From NCBI GenBank assembly GCA_005406025.1, contig BGZK01001200.1, positions 62,001 through 126,000 on the forward strand: 64,000 bases of DNA, written 5' to 3'. This document shows, piece after piece, positions 13,391 to 25,477 of the stretch. How positions within the stretch are numbered: the first letter of the stretch is position 1; every line of letters begins with the position of its first letter. The translations under genes were made by a program, and so were the position numbers. The stretch comes from Eumeta japonica. Lineage: Eukaryota; Arthropoda; Insecta; Lepidoptera; Psychidae. A model generated the notes under the pieces. It made no database searches and was not told the origin of the DNA. It saw only the letters and a list, made by a program, of their open reading frames with translations.

Positions 13391-14018
13391 AAGTTATGTT
13401 TCACATTTGCTTCATTATAGATGGGCGTTTATAACGTGTCAATCTCATTGTGATGTATGTTGTAATTATCATTTCGCTGCACTGATTGTTACTATCGTAT
13501 TAACTGTTAACGTAAAATGAGATGTAAAAAAATATTAATAAAATATTGTATTAAGATGGACTAACGTAGTATGAGTAATTTTATAAATTACATTTTACTT
13601 ATTTGAAAGCGGTGGAACCCTAAAAGAGATTTCAATAAAAAGCTCCTGTGTTGTACAGTTTTGTAATATGCAAAAGCAACACGTACGAACGATACACGTG
13701 AGTTCACATTACGACTTCATGTTTGAAAAATTTCTTTGTTTGTATTTCGTATGTATCAGCATAACTTAAAATAATGCATGACAAAAGAGGTATATGACGT
13801 TCTATGTGAGTCAAAAAATGGGACAGATGCAGTATAATATTCAACGTACGAGGCAGGGCTGCAACATTTAAAAATGTTTACTCTTATCTAGAAACATGGG
13901 TCAAGTGTGAGTCGGATTTGTGCGTCTATGGTTCAATTACTGGTGTACGATACAGGATGATTTTGTATTTATATTTTGTATTGTTTTACTCATAACAAAC
14001 GCAATAACGAAAAATGTT

Positions 14019-14236
14019 ATGGACACTTTAGATGAAAAAATGAAAATGATTACCGAAGAGAATAATGAGCTAAAAACAAAAATACTTCACTAGAACTAAA
14101 AATAATCATCAAGGAAAAAGAAAAGCAAAAAAATAACTTGATCTTTTTTGGAATGGATGAAAAAGAAAAAACAAAAGGCAAGCTCGTAGGCTACGTAATG
14201 GACAGCATTATAGAAACGGCCGTACATATGGAATGA
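14019..14236 (+). pseudogene. LINE-type ORF remnant (coiled coil + NNLIFFGMDE)
   Basis: An ATG at 14019 opens a short frame with a charged, helix-like EKMKMITEENNELKTKI segment and stops at 14091. A different frame from 14087 continues LELKIIIKEKEKQKNNLIFFG and then MDEKEKTKGKLVGYVMDSII, ending at 14236. A coiled coil followed by an NN(L/I)IFFG(M/L)(D/E)E block matches, from memory, the N-terminal protein region of several insect non-LTR retrotransposons. One frameshift joins the two parts, so the copy is inactive. The exact clade is not determinable here. Confidence 0.65.
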
Positions 14237-14405
14237 TCTGAAAATTGCCTACCGAAATCGAGGTTTAGTTTAAGAATGCGAAATTCAAATTCAGAATAGT
14301 AATCTAAATGAAATTTGCAATCTACAAGTTGGCAATTTGGATTGATATCATAGATAAATAATTTTATATAAATACGGGCGAAGCCTAGGGCAAACAGCTG
14401 TTGCA
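14237..14405 (+). mobile_element. 3' end of the same dispersed element
   Basis: It follows the broken ORF directly. The end reads ATACGGGCGAAGCCTAGGGC then AAACAGCTGT (14372-14401), a degenerate form of the GGGCGAAGC...GCGGGCAACAGCTAGT end common on lepidopteran dispersed repeats. A protein N-terminus abutting a 3' end implies a large internal deletion. Confidence 0.5.
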
Positions 14406-14782
14406 CAGAATAGCTATGATCACGCGTCTTTTCGTAAACAGATATATTTTCTTCAGAACGATTTGATAATATTGGAATATATATTTAAAGAAAAAGGTAA
14501 ATAATACCGACGTGTTACCATCCCTCGACTAAGATGTGCAATCGCATTGAACTCATACGATGCTCTTAAACTCATACAATACGACCAGCGACTATGGGAA
14601 TCAGCTGATAGGCATGAAGTTTAGTCTAAGACCATGTTTGGTGTCATATTTTTTAGATTTTACTGACTGATTATTAAATATTAAGGCTATATTTTTCTTG
14701 AGCAAGGTTTAAATGTAATTAAAAACAGTCGGTTATTTAAAAAACACTAAAAATTTTTCGGCACCTATATCTCTAATTTGAT

Positions 14783-15020
14783 CTTATAAACCGATTTGAA
14801 CGAGGCTTGCCTCAATGGATACAGTCTTTTGAACGCCTTCATTTAAAAAATCGATCTAAGTTTTAATTTTAGAAATGATTTTTTTCTAAGTTTTTCGTTC
14901 ATCTTTCTTACAAATAAACCGACTTTAACGAGGACTATATGCTATAGCATTTCACACAGTTTGTTCAATATATAGCTGATTAAATTTTAAAAACGATCTG
15001 TTCTATAGTTTAGAAATTGT
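14783..15020 (+). repeat. Two-unit diverged tandem repeat
   Basis: CTTATAAACCGATTTGAACG (14783) and CTTACAAATAAACCGACTTT (14906) begin two related stretches about 128 bases apart. The first continues GAGGCTTGCCTCAATGGATA and the second GAGGACTATATGCTATAG. Similarity fades after about 60 bases, so this is a weak call. Confidence 0.35.
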
Positions 15021-15437
15021 TGTGGAAAAACTTTCTTTCTAAAAATGCAAATGGTGAAAACAACTTCATAGGACGTCAAAACGTCAACGTATAATGAAAA
15101 CTCGATTTTCTAAAATGAGATCGAATATTACCCAATTTTGTTTCAAAAAATTACAGTTTTTCTTAACGAGAATTTAAAAAACGACGTAATTAAACTAAAT
15201 GTACATATTCATACTACAATACAAATAAACTTTATTTCAAATATAAGGGATGCTTTATCAAGAACCTATTGAAAAATACAAACTTTAATTGTGAACAAAT
15301 AAGTGCCACTTAAAGCTTTATCTATAAACCTTCAGTACCAAAATTATATTAAATAATAGCTTGCGCATCACCGCATCACTCTCATGGACGTAGAACGAAT
15401 TTTTTTCCTTTATATCACTGAGCGATTTTTCTGTCAG

Positions 15438-15570
15438 TCATGATTCCGATCCCAATTCTGTTCTCGATGTCGATTTCGGCTCAGCGTTCGATTCCAAGTT
15501 CGATATAGATTTGACCTAATCGATTCTAGTTCTTAACTCCAATCCAGATTCGATCTCAAATTCGAATATT
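15438..15570 (+). repeat. Degenerate hexamer repeat (GATTCC-type), locus 1
   Basis: A run of six-base-phased words such as GATTCCGATCCCAATTCTG, CGATTTCGG and TTCGATTCCAAGTTCGAT. The same period and word recur at about 37018-37095 and 42400-42530 in the same strand sense, and at 33360-33465 and 55590-55735 in the reverse sense. Confidence 0.6.
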
Positions 15571-15734
15571 ATTCTTGTTCAACGCTGTGTTTGTGATTCA
15601 GGTTGTTAATTGTAGATTAAATCTAGTAATTACTGTAGTGTGTTACTATAGTTACTGCAATCATATTCTTGCAACCCGGGTAAGTAAAACTATCTATCGG
15701 ATTCTATAGCATTACACTATTATTGTAAAAGCGA

Positions 15735-15800
15735 CTTAAATTGTCAATCAATCAATTGACAATAAATGTAAAAGCGACATCAAATTGTAAAGATATCAAA
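15735..15800. repeat. Short direct repeat around an inverted repeat
   Basis: TGTAAAAGCGACTTAAATTG and TGTAAAAGCGACATCAAATT lie about 45 bases apart. An 8-base-armed inverted repeat (TTGTCAAT...ATTGACAA) lies between them. Probably a local duplication. Confidence 0.5.
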
Positions 15801-17804
15801 TACATGTTTCATTACTTGCTGACTCTTTCTACATAGATTCCTTACAAATTTAAGAGAAAACGGTTCTAACTAACTTTGTTGTTCTAATCAATGTTGTAGA
15901 TCCTAAATAGTCATTCAAAATGAAAAATGATCAGAGAAATCTAAAAAGTGATTTTTAAAGACCTTCTTTAATAATTGCCCACTTGATATAGTTTATCGAC
16001 TTTCATTTTTTCTTTTTCCCAATATCTCTGGGATATCCCATTATCCCAATCTGGTTGTCGCCATATTGAATTTTCATTACTGTCATGTATTTATTGACAT
16101 ACAAGATTATGTTATATGGATTGATGTAAAAATCATCTAACTCGAGCTATGTATTTGATATTTAGAGTGCCACAAAGGAACAAACATACATCCATAAATA
16201 CATATATAGGCTGATAAACACATTACCCTCTTTTACATCGCGCAGTCAGGTAATAAGTAGAGTATGGAAATGTATGTCTCTGCAATTAGATGATATAAAC
16301 CTGCTACAATAAATAAATTTATCAATAAACTAATATCTATAACGTGCTCAAACTGAAGAAGAAATTCGGTTTTAATCAAGGTTAACATAAAAAAAAACAT
16401 TAAATCACGGATGCAATAAAATTGTTTATTAATTGGACATTCAAAATTAATTAAGAATTTATCAATAAGCTTAAAATTAATCCGTTCCAAATTTTTCGCG
16501 GTTCCAATGTAATATTAACTATATCAAACCATTTGCGTTGATATATCAAATGTTAGAATGTTTCGTGAAAAGCGCCATCTATTAGAACAATGTTCAACTA
16601 TTTATGTTAGCAAAATTTCTAATGTCTTTCCACGACATCTATCGACTTTTCCTTAAACTAGCAAGAGTAATAACATAAAGTTTTCTTTCTATAGAAATTA
16701 TGTAGCAATTAGTTAACAGATACCGCTGTTTGAAATGTATGTTTAATTAAAATAATAGTTATTAGATGTATTTTTTTAATGATGAAATGTTATTCCATTC
16801 ATCTAACTAGTACCATCCCAATGGATTGCTTTAATGAATCGTAATTATCTAGCAAAGATATAGAAATTTAAAGTTTACTTACTCTTACGTCACAAGTCAT
16901 TGCAAAGATTTCATATAAAAATGGTTTAAAGTCCTAATTTTGCATACTACCCAGATAGACAATTTAAATTAAGTACTGGAATATCAAATGTTTTTTAAAA
17001 TCATTTCGACTTTCAAACTGTAGTTCTAATTTTGGCGTCAAGTGCATGGCATCAGCTGTACGTCAACAGCTACGTAATCTAACCTCCAACTGACTTTCCG
17101 GCGCCAGCACACGGAATAAATACCACGACTGACCTACAAACGGTCACGAACATAGCTCTTCGTATCGTTACGTCCCTTTTGCGCAAACGAGGATGCGTAT
17201 CAGTGCAAGAGGATACGCGAATAATGTTAAGATGACGAGCCTCCTCGTTCAATGTCAAGTTCACCTATTATTAGAGCTCAATGCCATCAGACACACGCTA
17301 GCGCGCCATCGGCCGCTAACCGGGGTTCTGTATATGCAAACATCTAATATGTGAATTGTATGACAATTTTAATATTGAAATATTCCCAAAATTTCAATCA
17401 CATTAACATGGACATTATGTAAACCTATGTAACAGTTTTTACATTGTTTACTAAAAGCTGAAATATGAAATAATTATATCGGAACGACATAATAAAAATA
17501 TTTAAATAAATATGCATCACGAAACAGGTTACATTCCTGATTACTACGAAATCTTTTAAAGCGTCTTTTAAAGACTACCTATAGAAACAACTTTCTGCAA
17601 ACAAATTAGTTATTGTGAAATATATTATTTAAAGACCAAAGTTAAAGGTTAGTAAAGTATGATACACGTCAGATATAGGAGGACACCAACCAGCAGTATC
17701 GATGGAAGTCATAATAGACAATACACATCCCTCTGATACATTCTCTGATACCCACTAATCGCTAATAACCGCTGGAAAGAAATATTCTCTTGCAGAGACC
17801 ATGA

Positions 17805-17932
17805 ACCAGACGTCGTAACTTAAGACGCCCTCCTAGTTGGTGGACTGAAGACCTGGTGCAGGTCGCGGACCACCGTTATCTGCAGGTGTACAAGTTGGTA
17901 CGTCTTGGAAATCCAGGGGAAGGAGCATGACC
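17805..17932 (+). pseudogene. LINE C-terminal fragment
   Basis: Plus-strand frame 17823-17930 reads RRPPSWWTEDLVQVADHRYL then QVYKLVRLGNPGEGA and a stop. It fits the C-terminal GRPPTRW-(T/S)DDLVKVAGSRW signature seen, from memory, at the end of widespread lepidopteran retrotransposon proteins. Only about 40 residues are readable, an in-frame stop lies just upstream (17802-17804), and the DNA before it (17640-17800) is unrecognisable. An old 5'-truncated insertion. Confidence 0.6.
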
Positions 17933-18569
17933 AGCGGTGAACGGCCAATGGTTTATACGAACAGAAAATATTAACGTACATTTTACATAATAAAGTTTTT
18001 TTGGAGTTTCGCTCAAGGTGACACAAAAGTGATGATTAAATTGAAACCTGTCCAGGTGTATGTCGATTCTTATATCTTAAGCGTAATTACCAAAACGCAC
18101 GATCGCCTTTAAATGAATCAAAATTTTGGAAAATTATTGTTGTTAATTGTAATTTATCTTTAACTGTTCTCCGAATTGAAAGGCCTATAATTTTTTTTAG
18201 CACTATATACAAATCAAAGGTCCACATAAATAAAATACAGATGTAACTAAAATATTTTTAAGCTGAATCAAAGTAATGTATCCAAAAATAAATTAATCTG
18301 CGAAAAACATCTTACAACTTGTCTCGCGGCTGGATGGTCTACGACTTCTTGCGTAGTATTTTTATGATGTCACTTGTTTCATATTTTTTAGTTCATTTTT
18401 TTACAATTACGTGCATTATGATATTTGATTTCCCTTTTAAATACTTTCAGTGCAATCTTTGGTGTCAATTTAGACGCAAATTCTAATATAAGACACAATG
18501 TTTTCTTGTCTTTAATTTGTTTCTTGTCTCAAGGTAGTCCCGGGTCAAAGCCGCGTAAGCGACAGTGGT

Positions 18570-18665
18570 AAAAGGAATGTGAAGGGCGGGCGTTTGGGCG
18601 GGCGGCTGACATTGCACCAAGGTCAGTGGAAGGTCCGCGTCAGCCGCGCCCGCGCCGACAGAAAT
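18570..18665. other. GC/CpG-rich island
   Basis: GGGCGGGCGTTTGGGCGGGC followed by CGCGCCCGCGCC. First GC island after the 10 kb transposon-rich gap. Confidence 0.4.
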
Positions 18666-20255
18666 TCAATTACAACCCCTCACTTCATACCTCGACATAT
18701 ATATTTTATGAGAAATAAATCAATATTTTGCATTGCGTTTTTTATTATTCCCTTTGATGTTGAAGGTATTTATGGATTCTTCAAATTGCAGCTTTTTGCA
18801 GCGCTTGTATTAAAGTTTTTAACGCTTAGGGCACACTAAGTGCACGAGGTTCGGCATTTTGTCGACGTATGTTTTCACTTATTTTCGTCAACATGTTAGC
18901 ACTCGACATGTCCCACAATTTGATTGCCTTTCCAATTGTTGTTAAATTAAATTTCTCTGTCCACAGTGGAGAATTGAATAAAACTTAATTGTCAATTCTT
19001 GAAATGTGTCTAGAAAATTCATGCAATACGACAAGGTACAACGACCGTGTTAATTTTAAAAGTTTTATTCCTACAATAAGATATCTGTCGTTTACTTGTT
19101 TTCGTAATATTGACCTAACGCTGCCCTCATACCTACTCTCCTCTAATGTTTGTTCGCCGTCCTGGGACATAGGAGTAAGACTTGTGTCATATGTTGTTAT
19201 TAATTGTTTTTCTTATGATCATTAATCGTATGATTTGACTACCCATTTCAATTCTAGGACTGCGTGACAGAAATTTGGTCACTTCGGAAAATAATGAATC
19301 TAAATTTAAGGACTAATTGGGACAAAGTTATTCATAAAAGATAAATTATGAGAAACGGATCTCGATTCCATTATTTTATATGGAATAGCGATTATTGTCT
19401 TTACAAAGAACTGCCTTGCTACAATTCGACAATTGTGAAAGCACAGATCGCATGAACAGATTGCGATATGAGATATTATAATAATGGAATTTTTGCTTAT
19501 TCAAATTATTGAAAATCTATAAAACTACATACACAAATACGCACGTCGTTGTACACAAGTCATGTTTGTGTACGTTGCACGTGGCGAAGCAGACGCTGTT
19601 ATCTGGCGATACGTATTACATCGCTATTGTGGAAAACGTCGTATTGCGATTTGATCTGATGGCTAAGTTTATCGTCCGTTATGTAATGTAACACGTTGAC
19701 AAAAAAAAAATTGATAGTGGCTACGCCCAATCGCCTTCGCTTGCAATTCTGTTTGCCGGCGGTCACCTTGATTTTGATTGGCGTTTATTATTAGATGAGC
19801 AATTGTCTTCTTATCACTGTTAGAAGAGCTACATTTAGAAGTAACACTCGTAGCGCATAAGCTTTAATAATGTGACATAACCAGGTGACCCAGCTGACGT
19901 TGTTCTGTCCTCTCTGGCAGGTGGCGTGTAGATTTTTATATATTATGCAAAAAAAGAAAAATACTGTACAAAATGTAGTATTAATTCGACCGTAGCACAG
20001 TCTATCGGGTCCATATTTCTTGATTTTCTTTTTTGGCACTATAACAACCCACACTGTGATTGTTTTTTTCGTCCATAATGTAAGTAACTCAATTGAGTTG
20101 AATTGAATCTACAGCGTCACCTATGAGATTCTGGAATTATTATCAATGAGTGCAACGACAAAACAAGTATTTTGTGCAAATCTGATCTCAAACGACCGAG
20201 TTGTTCAAAAATTACACAACCACTAACAAACGCATCAACGATTTCGATCAACGAT

Positions 20256-20286
20256 TTAACATTGATTGATTACCAATCAATGTTAA
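20256..20286. repeat. Perfect inverted repeat
   Basis: 13-base arms (TTAACATTGATTG / CAATCAATGTTAA) around a five-base loop ATTAC, in AT-rich DNA. Short enough to be chance or a small element footprint. Confidence 0.7.
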
Positions 20287-20794
20287 AAATAAAAGGTATT
20301 GTGTACAAGGGAAAGGTCCCAAATTTAAAATTAACAGCCTGTTAAAATTGTCAATATTGGTTGGAGAAATAGGGGCTCAGGTAAACTAACCTAACTTGAC
20401 CTAACACGAACAAAAGGCCTACTTGTTTAGTTTAAATCTGTTTGAATAAGGCAATTAATATAATAATTATCGAAATATTGAATATTTCAATCATATGCAT
20501 ATAAAATGTGTTTCAACAGTTACCGAATATAATTCATTCAAGTTTTTTTTGTTGGCAACACCGAGGAGTACATTTTTATTTTCGCAAAAGCGAATTCCAT
20601 TTATCCTTCCAATTACGAGACGTCATGCTGTCTATGGTAATTTCATCGCGCCCGATAGAGATCAACAAAAACAAAGGCATATTAAAATTTAGATTATTGT
20701 TTTTACGGCCGTTTTAATTTCCATAGCTAAGGAGGACTCACAGAAGGTGCACGCACTTTCGACTGCAGTATTGATCGCTCGCATTGCGTGTGAC

Positions 20795-20950
20795 TGGGGG
20801 ACGGGCCAAAGAAGTGCTTCGAGGAGAAGCGGCGCGTGGGTAGGGGCGAGGGGGGGCGGCGGGGTATCGGCCGTGACTCGAGCCGCCCTTGCCCGATATT
20901 CAGTGCCGAGGCCCGGCGCCCGCCCGCCCCGCGCCCCGAGCCCCGCACCG
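20795..20950. other. GC/CpG-rich island with G-tracts
   Basis: Includes GTAGGGGCGAGGGGGGGCGG followed by CGGGG, four G-tracts in about 30 bases that could form a plus-strand G-quadruplex. It continues into GGCGCCCGCCCGCCCCGCGC. Confidence 0.45.
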
Positions 20951-21513
20951 CTCGGAATAGCAGCTATCTATGTTGCACTTGAAACGGGAATATTTAGAAT
21001 TACGTTAGTAAAATGCAAGCGTTTTAGGGCTGTATACCGTCTATTTATTTTACGATATATGAACACGTGTAACACGTAAACATGCCACAATGTATGTTAC
21101 GTTACTATTCAACGCCGTATAAGTATTTATTATGCGAACGCAATCAACGATAGATACGTGAAAAGGCCTCCGATTACTATAGGTTATATAATTGCGAAAA
21201 TTATTAGTACGTATGATCATAATTATTCGGACGCATATCATATTCTGACTTAACAATATTGAATGATTTGTATTTAAATCATCCAATACAAAAATAAAAG
21301 AATATATTTCCTTTAGCTATATTATGAAATCATCGATAATTATAAATGATTTTTGATTTTTTTTATGAAAGTCAACCTGTCACATAAATGCACAACTCGT
21401 GGAAGCTTCGATTCAACACACTTTGGACATAAAATCCGTTTGGTTTACTATCAAATGAATGAAGGTCAAACTCGAAGGTCCTTTAATTTATCACGCTTTT
21501 CTGGGAAGGATAG

Positions 21514-21535
21514 ATATATATATATATATATATAT
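21514..21535. repeat. (TA)n microsatellite
   Basis: Uninterrupted dinucleotide TA/AT run of about 22 bases. Confidence 0.95.
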
Positions 21536-21924
21536 CTGATTTTTATTTACAGATATGGACTTGTTTTATTTGTGCATTTACTTTAATTTTAGTGTCCCTA
21601 ATGATATAATTAGATATATAAGTATAATTTAGTTAAAACTACAGTTTTCAAACTTTCGTTTCAAGCTACAAGTATTTCGGTAACGAATAAACTATGGAAT
21701 AACGAATAACGGATAATAAGTTAATGTAAACGGTAAATGCGTATCAGAAACATCTTAATAGGATCAAATGAATAATATAATTCTTGTTTCAGCTTGGCTC
21801 GATTCTGATATTAGTTCACTCATCGAACCCGTTTCTCATTTCGACAAACAAAGAACTGTTTATTTCTTAGAGAACCTTAACCTAGGCCGTGGGTCGGCGT
21901 TGCGTCGAGATGACGGCTGTGATT

Positions 21925-22035
21925 TATACCCACGCGAGCGCGCCGAGGGCGGCCGCCCGCGCCGCCCCGGACGACTTCTTCGGCCGAGGGCGGGCGGAGA
22001 GGGAGAAGAAGGCCGGGATGCAAGGTGCGATCGAT
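21925..22035. other. GC/CpG-rich island
   Basis: Short block with GCGAGCGCGCCGAGGGCGGC and further CGGGCGG steps. No gene signal. Confidence 0.4.
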
Positions 22036-22394
22036 GGTGAGAAACATCGTTAGCGCGAAATAAAAATGGTACCCTCTCGGTTTTCCACAGCTATTCATAG
22101 ACCGTTCATGCGTAATGTGTTTACATACATACATTCATAGACCGTAGACGTTCTTATGCGAATTCGGAGGGTCCTTGGAACGTATTTATCTATCCACAGC
22201 GGAAGGCATTGCGTTTGTCAGTCTGCGTGTGACTGTGTAAGCTCTACCACGCTCCACAGCCTGAGCAAATAAATTGAGCTTGCAGGTATGTTAAGATTAT
22301 GTGGTTGGAATTGTCTCTTTGGATTCCGTACGGTATCTCCGTACTTTAATTAACCGCCGTCGCGGTTTCGTTATTTACGTGCCTAGACTTTCCT

Positions 22395-22475
22395 TTTTTA
22401 AGGTTATGAGCCATAATGGTAAAAACGGAACCCATATAGTTTCGGCATGTCCGTCCGTCCGTATGTCGCAAGAAT
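22395..22475 (-). repeat. Fragment of a dispersed lepidopteran repeat
   Basis: The reverse complement holds ACGGACGGACGGACATGCCG then AAACTATATGGGTTCCG. This matches, from memory, a very common lepidopteran interspersed-repeat segment (GGACATGCCGAAACTATAAGGGTTCCGT). Neither end of the element is clear. Confidence 0.5.
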
Positions 22476-23003
22476 TTTATTAAAAAACTACAAGACGTAG
22501 TATTTATATTCTAAACTGTATGTCCAAAAAATATGAAAAAAATAATGAAGATAACGATTAGAGCTACGCTTTCTCAACAAAAGGACGTAAGTGCCGAGAA
22601 GATACGCTTTTTTTACTAATGCACTTTAGATTACATTAGTTTAATAGTAACAGTCGACATACGTACTTGTTTTTCTAGTTATAGGTGACTAAAGTGCTTA
22701 CAACTATTCTGTGCGGGAAATATGTAACAATGTACTTTTTTCATCTATGGTGCATTTCTTTGTAAAAATAGCTTTGGAACTCTATAATGAAGATGATTTA
22801 ACATGTTCTTCGCAAATCTTTTTATTTTTTCGGGAGTATTTGTAGAATTCCGTCATTTCCTGGTAAATTTATTCAGTGTTACGGTCTCCACGGTTTGGCA
22901 TGTTAGATTAGTCGTGACGTTTATCTTCCGTTTGACTCTAAGTTAAAATCGAAAAAATAATGTTATTTATTAGTAAAAAGTGGCAAATATAAATAAAAAA
23001 AAT

Positions 23004-23473
23004 TTGGTTGCCTGTAAAGTCGGTATACGGGCGAAAGTTTTACGTGACAACGACTTTGAATGGTAAAATCATTTTAATGTGAATATTCATTCGTATAGTA
23101 GGAAGAAGGATGAAATAATAGTAACAATTTAAAACATTTATTTATACAAAGAATTATATTTAAAACATTAATTTATACAAAGAATCTCGCACTGAATTTC
23201 ATATTAACAAAATTTTATTTTTACCTTTACACATACATACGTATTTATATACAAATATACATACAATAACTTGCAATACATTTGCAAGCTATGCACTAAT
23301 TCTCTAGTGCTGCGCGCGCGGCAGACCGATCATAGTTGAGTGGGAGAGAGACGCAAGGCATTCGGCGGGCCTCTCTCTCTCGTTCGGTGACTCATCGTTA
23401 CGTTACCGAGCGTTACATTTTTCATAAGTGACTCCCAGCCGCAACCTAATTTAAGACGTTGTCACGTCAAAAA
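23004..23473 (+). mobile_element. Repeat B copy 1, MITE-like element
   Basis: Begins TTGGTTGCCTGTAAAGTCGG and ends AAGACGTTGTCACGTCAAAAA. Near the left end TTACGTGACAACGAC (about 23039-23053) is the inverse of GACGTTGTCACGT at the right end, giving subterminal inverted repeats. It has two other copies: 42593-43044 (inverse) and 53457-53977 (direct). Inside is a two-unit direct repeat of AACATTTATTTATACAAAGA (about 23131-23187). The right half carries GAGTGGGAGAGAGACGC and a GCGCGCGGCAG block. There is no coding capacity, so it is probably a non-autonomous DNA element of unassigned superfamily. Confidence 0.75.
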
Positions 23474-24164
23474 CTTGACCTACTTCAAAAGAAGATTAGA
23501 ACATGTAATAGTCAAGATAGCAAAATGTTAGCTTTTTTAAAATCATATTAGTCGTTGGCAGCGTTGTAACGCTCCCCACTAGGTATACCTACCGACTGGT
23601 AACGTGGTGCAAGTTTTTCGTGGAAGTCTAGACAGAAGCCATATGTTTAGCAATGGATATTAATATTTCTCAACCTATATTAGCTTTCCTGTTTAATCAT
23701 TAAAATGTGTTTAAAGGGCTAATATTTTTACGGTCGTGCTCGTCCTTAATCTTTTTAATTAATATTTTTTTTTAATTCTATTTTCAATGTTTACGAGATT
23801 TTTTAAAAAGTTTCTGGCTTTAGTTCTTTAATTCTTTGCACTGGTCTTACAATATTTATCGCACTGCTACTAGAATTTTTTTTTGTACTCTCACAGGAAA
23901 AATCTAATTTAAGTCTAATATAGTTAGTATAAATTAGCAAATTAAAATGATGTGTAATAAGTCAATATTTTTATTTAGTAACAAAGACTAATAATAGTTC
24001 GTTACATTCAATTGAGAATTTTTATATTGCGATAATTTTTAAATGGAAATATATCGTATATTGCAGTATTGCACTTTAAACTTCGATCAGAATAGGTTTC
24101 TCATTACTACCGTGTGGATTCTGAGGAATTTATTAAATTCTCGTGTTACACATATCACAAACCG

Positions 24165-24360
24165 GGGGCGCTACGGCGCGAGGTGCAGCTCGGCGCGTTG
24201 CGCGAGGGTATGGCCACGGCCGATCGATGCGCCGCCGCGTGCCGCCCCACACGTTCACGGTCAACGCCCTTCGCCCTCCGCCCGCCGTCCGCCGCCCGCC
24301 CTGCGCTTCCACCACACCGCCCCAAAACCCCTTGCATATTCGGGCGCCTTTGGCGCGCCT
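24165..24360. other. GC/CpG-rich island
   Basis: About 200 bases, with CCGCCCGCCGTCCGCCGCCC and many CG steps. Five frames on both strands stay open through it. None resembles a domain, so the openness comes from composition. Confidence 0.45.
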
Positions 24361-25171
24361 GCACTGTATCGAATCTCGTAATACCTATGATGAAAAAATT
24401 TAGAAGCTACGCTCACGCCGTGATCGTAAGTATGCGTACGTTTGTACTTGGACCTCGTATATGAGTAACGTTAATAACGACACTATTGTCATTGCAGTCG
24501 AGGGATATTTCTATGGAGTTTTTTTTAACCTAAGAGGTCCTCCGACCGCAACGACAATTTTATGTAACAGTTTGGTCAGCGAGTAAATAAATGAATAACC
24601 TTTCATTTATGTATACAGATTAATTTATCACAACTTGTTTTTTTACTTTTTAATTTGTTTTTTTGGGAGGACAGCCATGTTTTTTTTTAATCTACATCAA
24701 ATCTAATTTGTTTTTTGTTCAAGCGGACGACCTAGTTGGGCAAAAGAAGAATAGAGTTTGTCACTTCTTAGTTATACGAAACCGAGCTAAATATGCTTAA
24801 TTTGAAGGTTGCGTGAACGAAATGAAGAATTTAAGAAAAATGTATAAGTCTTGTAATGTCATTCACAATACATATTGCCTATCTGTTTTTCTGTATCTTA
24901 TTGTCACTTCGAACATTTCAACTTAGCATTGAAATTTAAGCATTGTAATTAATTAAATGCAAAATGTTTCTAAAATGTAAAAAATATTTTCAATATCAGG
25001 TTGCATGTTCAAAAAGATATTCAGATATATGGGATATTTGAAATTGTTTTCAGTTTTATTTCTAAGAATATTTGGTTTGTAATTAAGAAAATACTAAAGA
25101 TATCAATGCTTTTCCTATTTTTATCTACATTCTAGACTAGACCTACGTAGAATATTCTCTGTTTTATCTAT

Positions 25172-25445
25172 TACTAGCTTTTGCCCGCAGCTCCGCCCGC
25201 GTGGACTACGATATTTAGACCGTTTTAGAAGCGTTCGTGGCGTTTATTTATATTTTTCCCACACGATCATTTTAAATGACCTCTCTATTATTTAGAGATT
25301 AAACAGTATATCTGGTTCTATATAATCAAATCAGATGATACATAGCTTAGATGTTAAGTGGAATCCCAAACTAAGAAACTGTGAATTTTTTTATCAAAAT
25401 CCGTTTAGCCGTTTTTGTGTGATGCGGTAACATGTACATACTAAA
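25172..25445 (-). mobile_element. Dispersed repeat fragment (GCCCGC/CTAGT end)
   Basis: The left edge ACTAGCTTTTGCCCGCAGCT, reverse complemented, is the AGCTGCGGGCAAAAGCTAGT end typical of lepidopteran dispersed repeats. About 220 bases inward lies CCGTTTAGCCGTTTTTGTGT, another common internal word of such repeats. A Helitron-like 3' end (CTAG|T after a GC-rich short stem) or an RTE-like tail are both possible. Confidence 0.55.
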
Positions 25446-25477
25446 TACTAATCAGTTAAACGATACGGAAGTCGGCA

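Larger units (their letters stand above)
8111..18560. other. Gene-free, GC-island-free, transposon-rich region
   Basis: The mobile-element remnants in this span are listed separately. Between them I see only AT-rich unique DNA: 8111-11080, 11890-12215, 13391-14010, 14406-14780 and 15571-17800. The piece 17040-17330 has a more balanced composition than its surroundings but no readable frame or repeat. Polypyrimidine and AAT-rich patches occur at 12217-12282 and 10824-10842. No gene is supported. Confidence 0.6.
18560..25165. other. Gene-free region with GC islands and repeat B copy 1
   Basis: Named features are listed separately. The rest is AT-rich unique DNA without a supported gene: 18670-20250, 20290-20720, 21050-21500, 21540-21900, 22500-23000, 23475-24160 and 24365-25165. 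Frames of 60-116 codons near 20.8, 22.0 and 24.2 kb overlap GC islands and are not coding-like. Near 20385-20405 there are two or three CCTAA-type words, too few to be telomeric repeat. Confidence 0.6.

Noticed and set aside
20385..20405. CCTAA-type words resembling insect telomeric repeat
   Set aside because: Only two or three imperfect units; no array.
24043..24464. Overlapping frames of 60-116 codons on both strands
   Set aside because: They coincide with a GC island, give Arg/Pro/Ala-rich peptides and are open on opposite strands together. Composition explains them.
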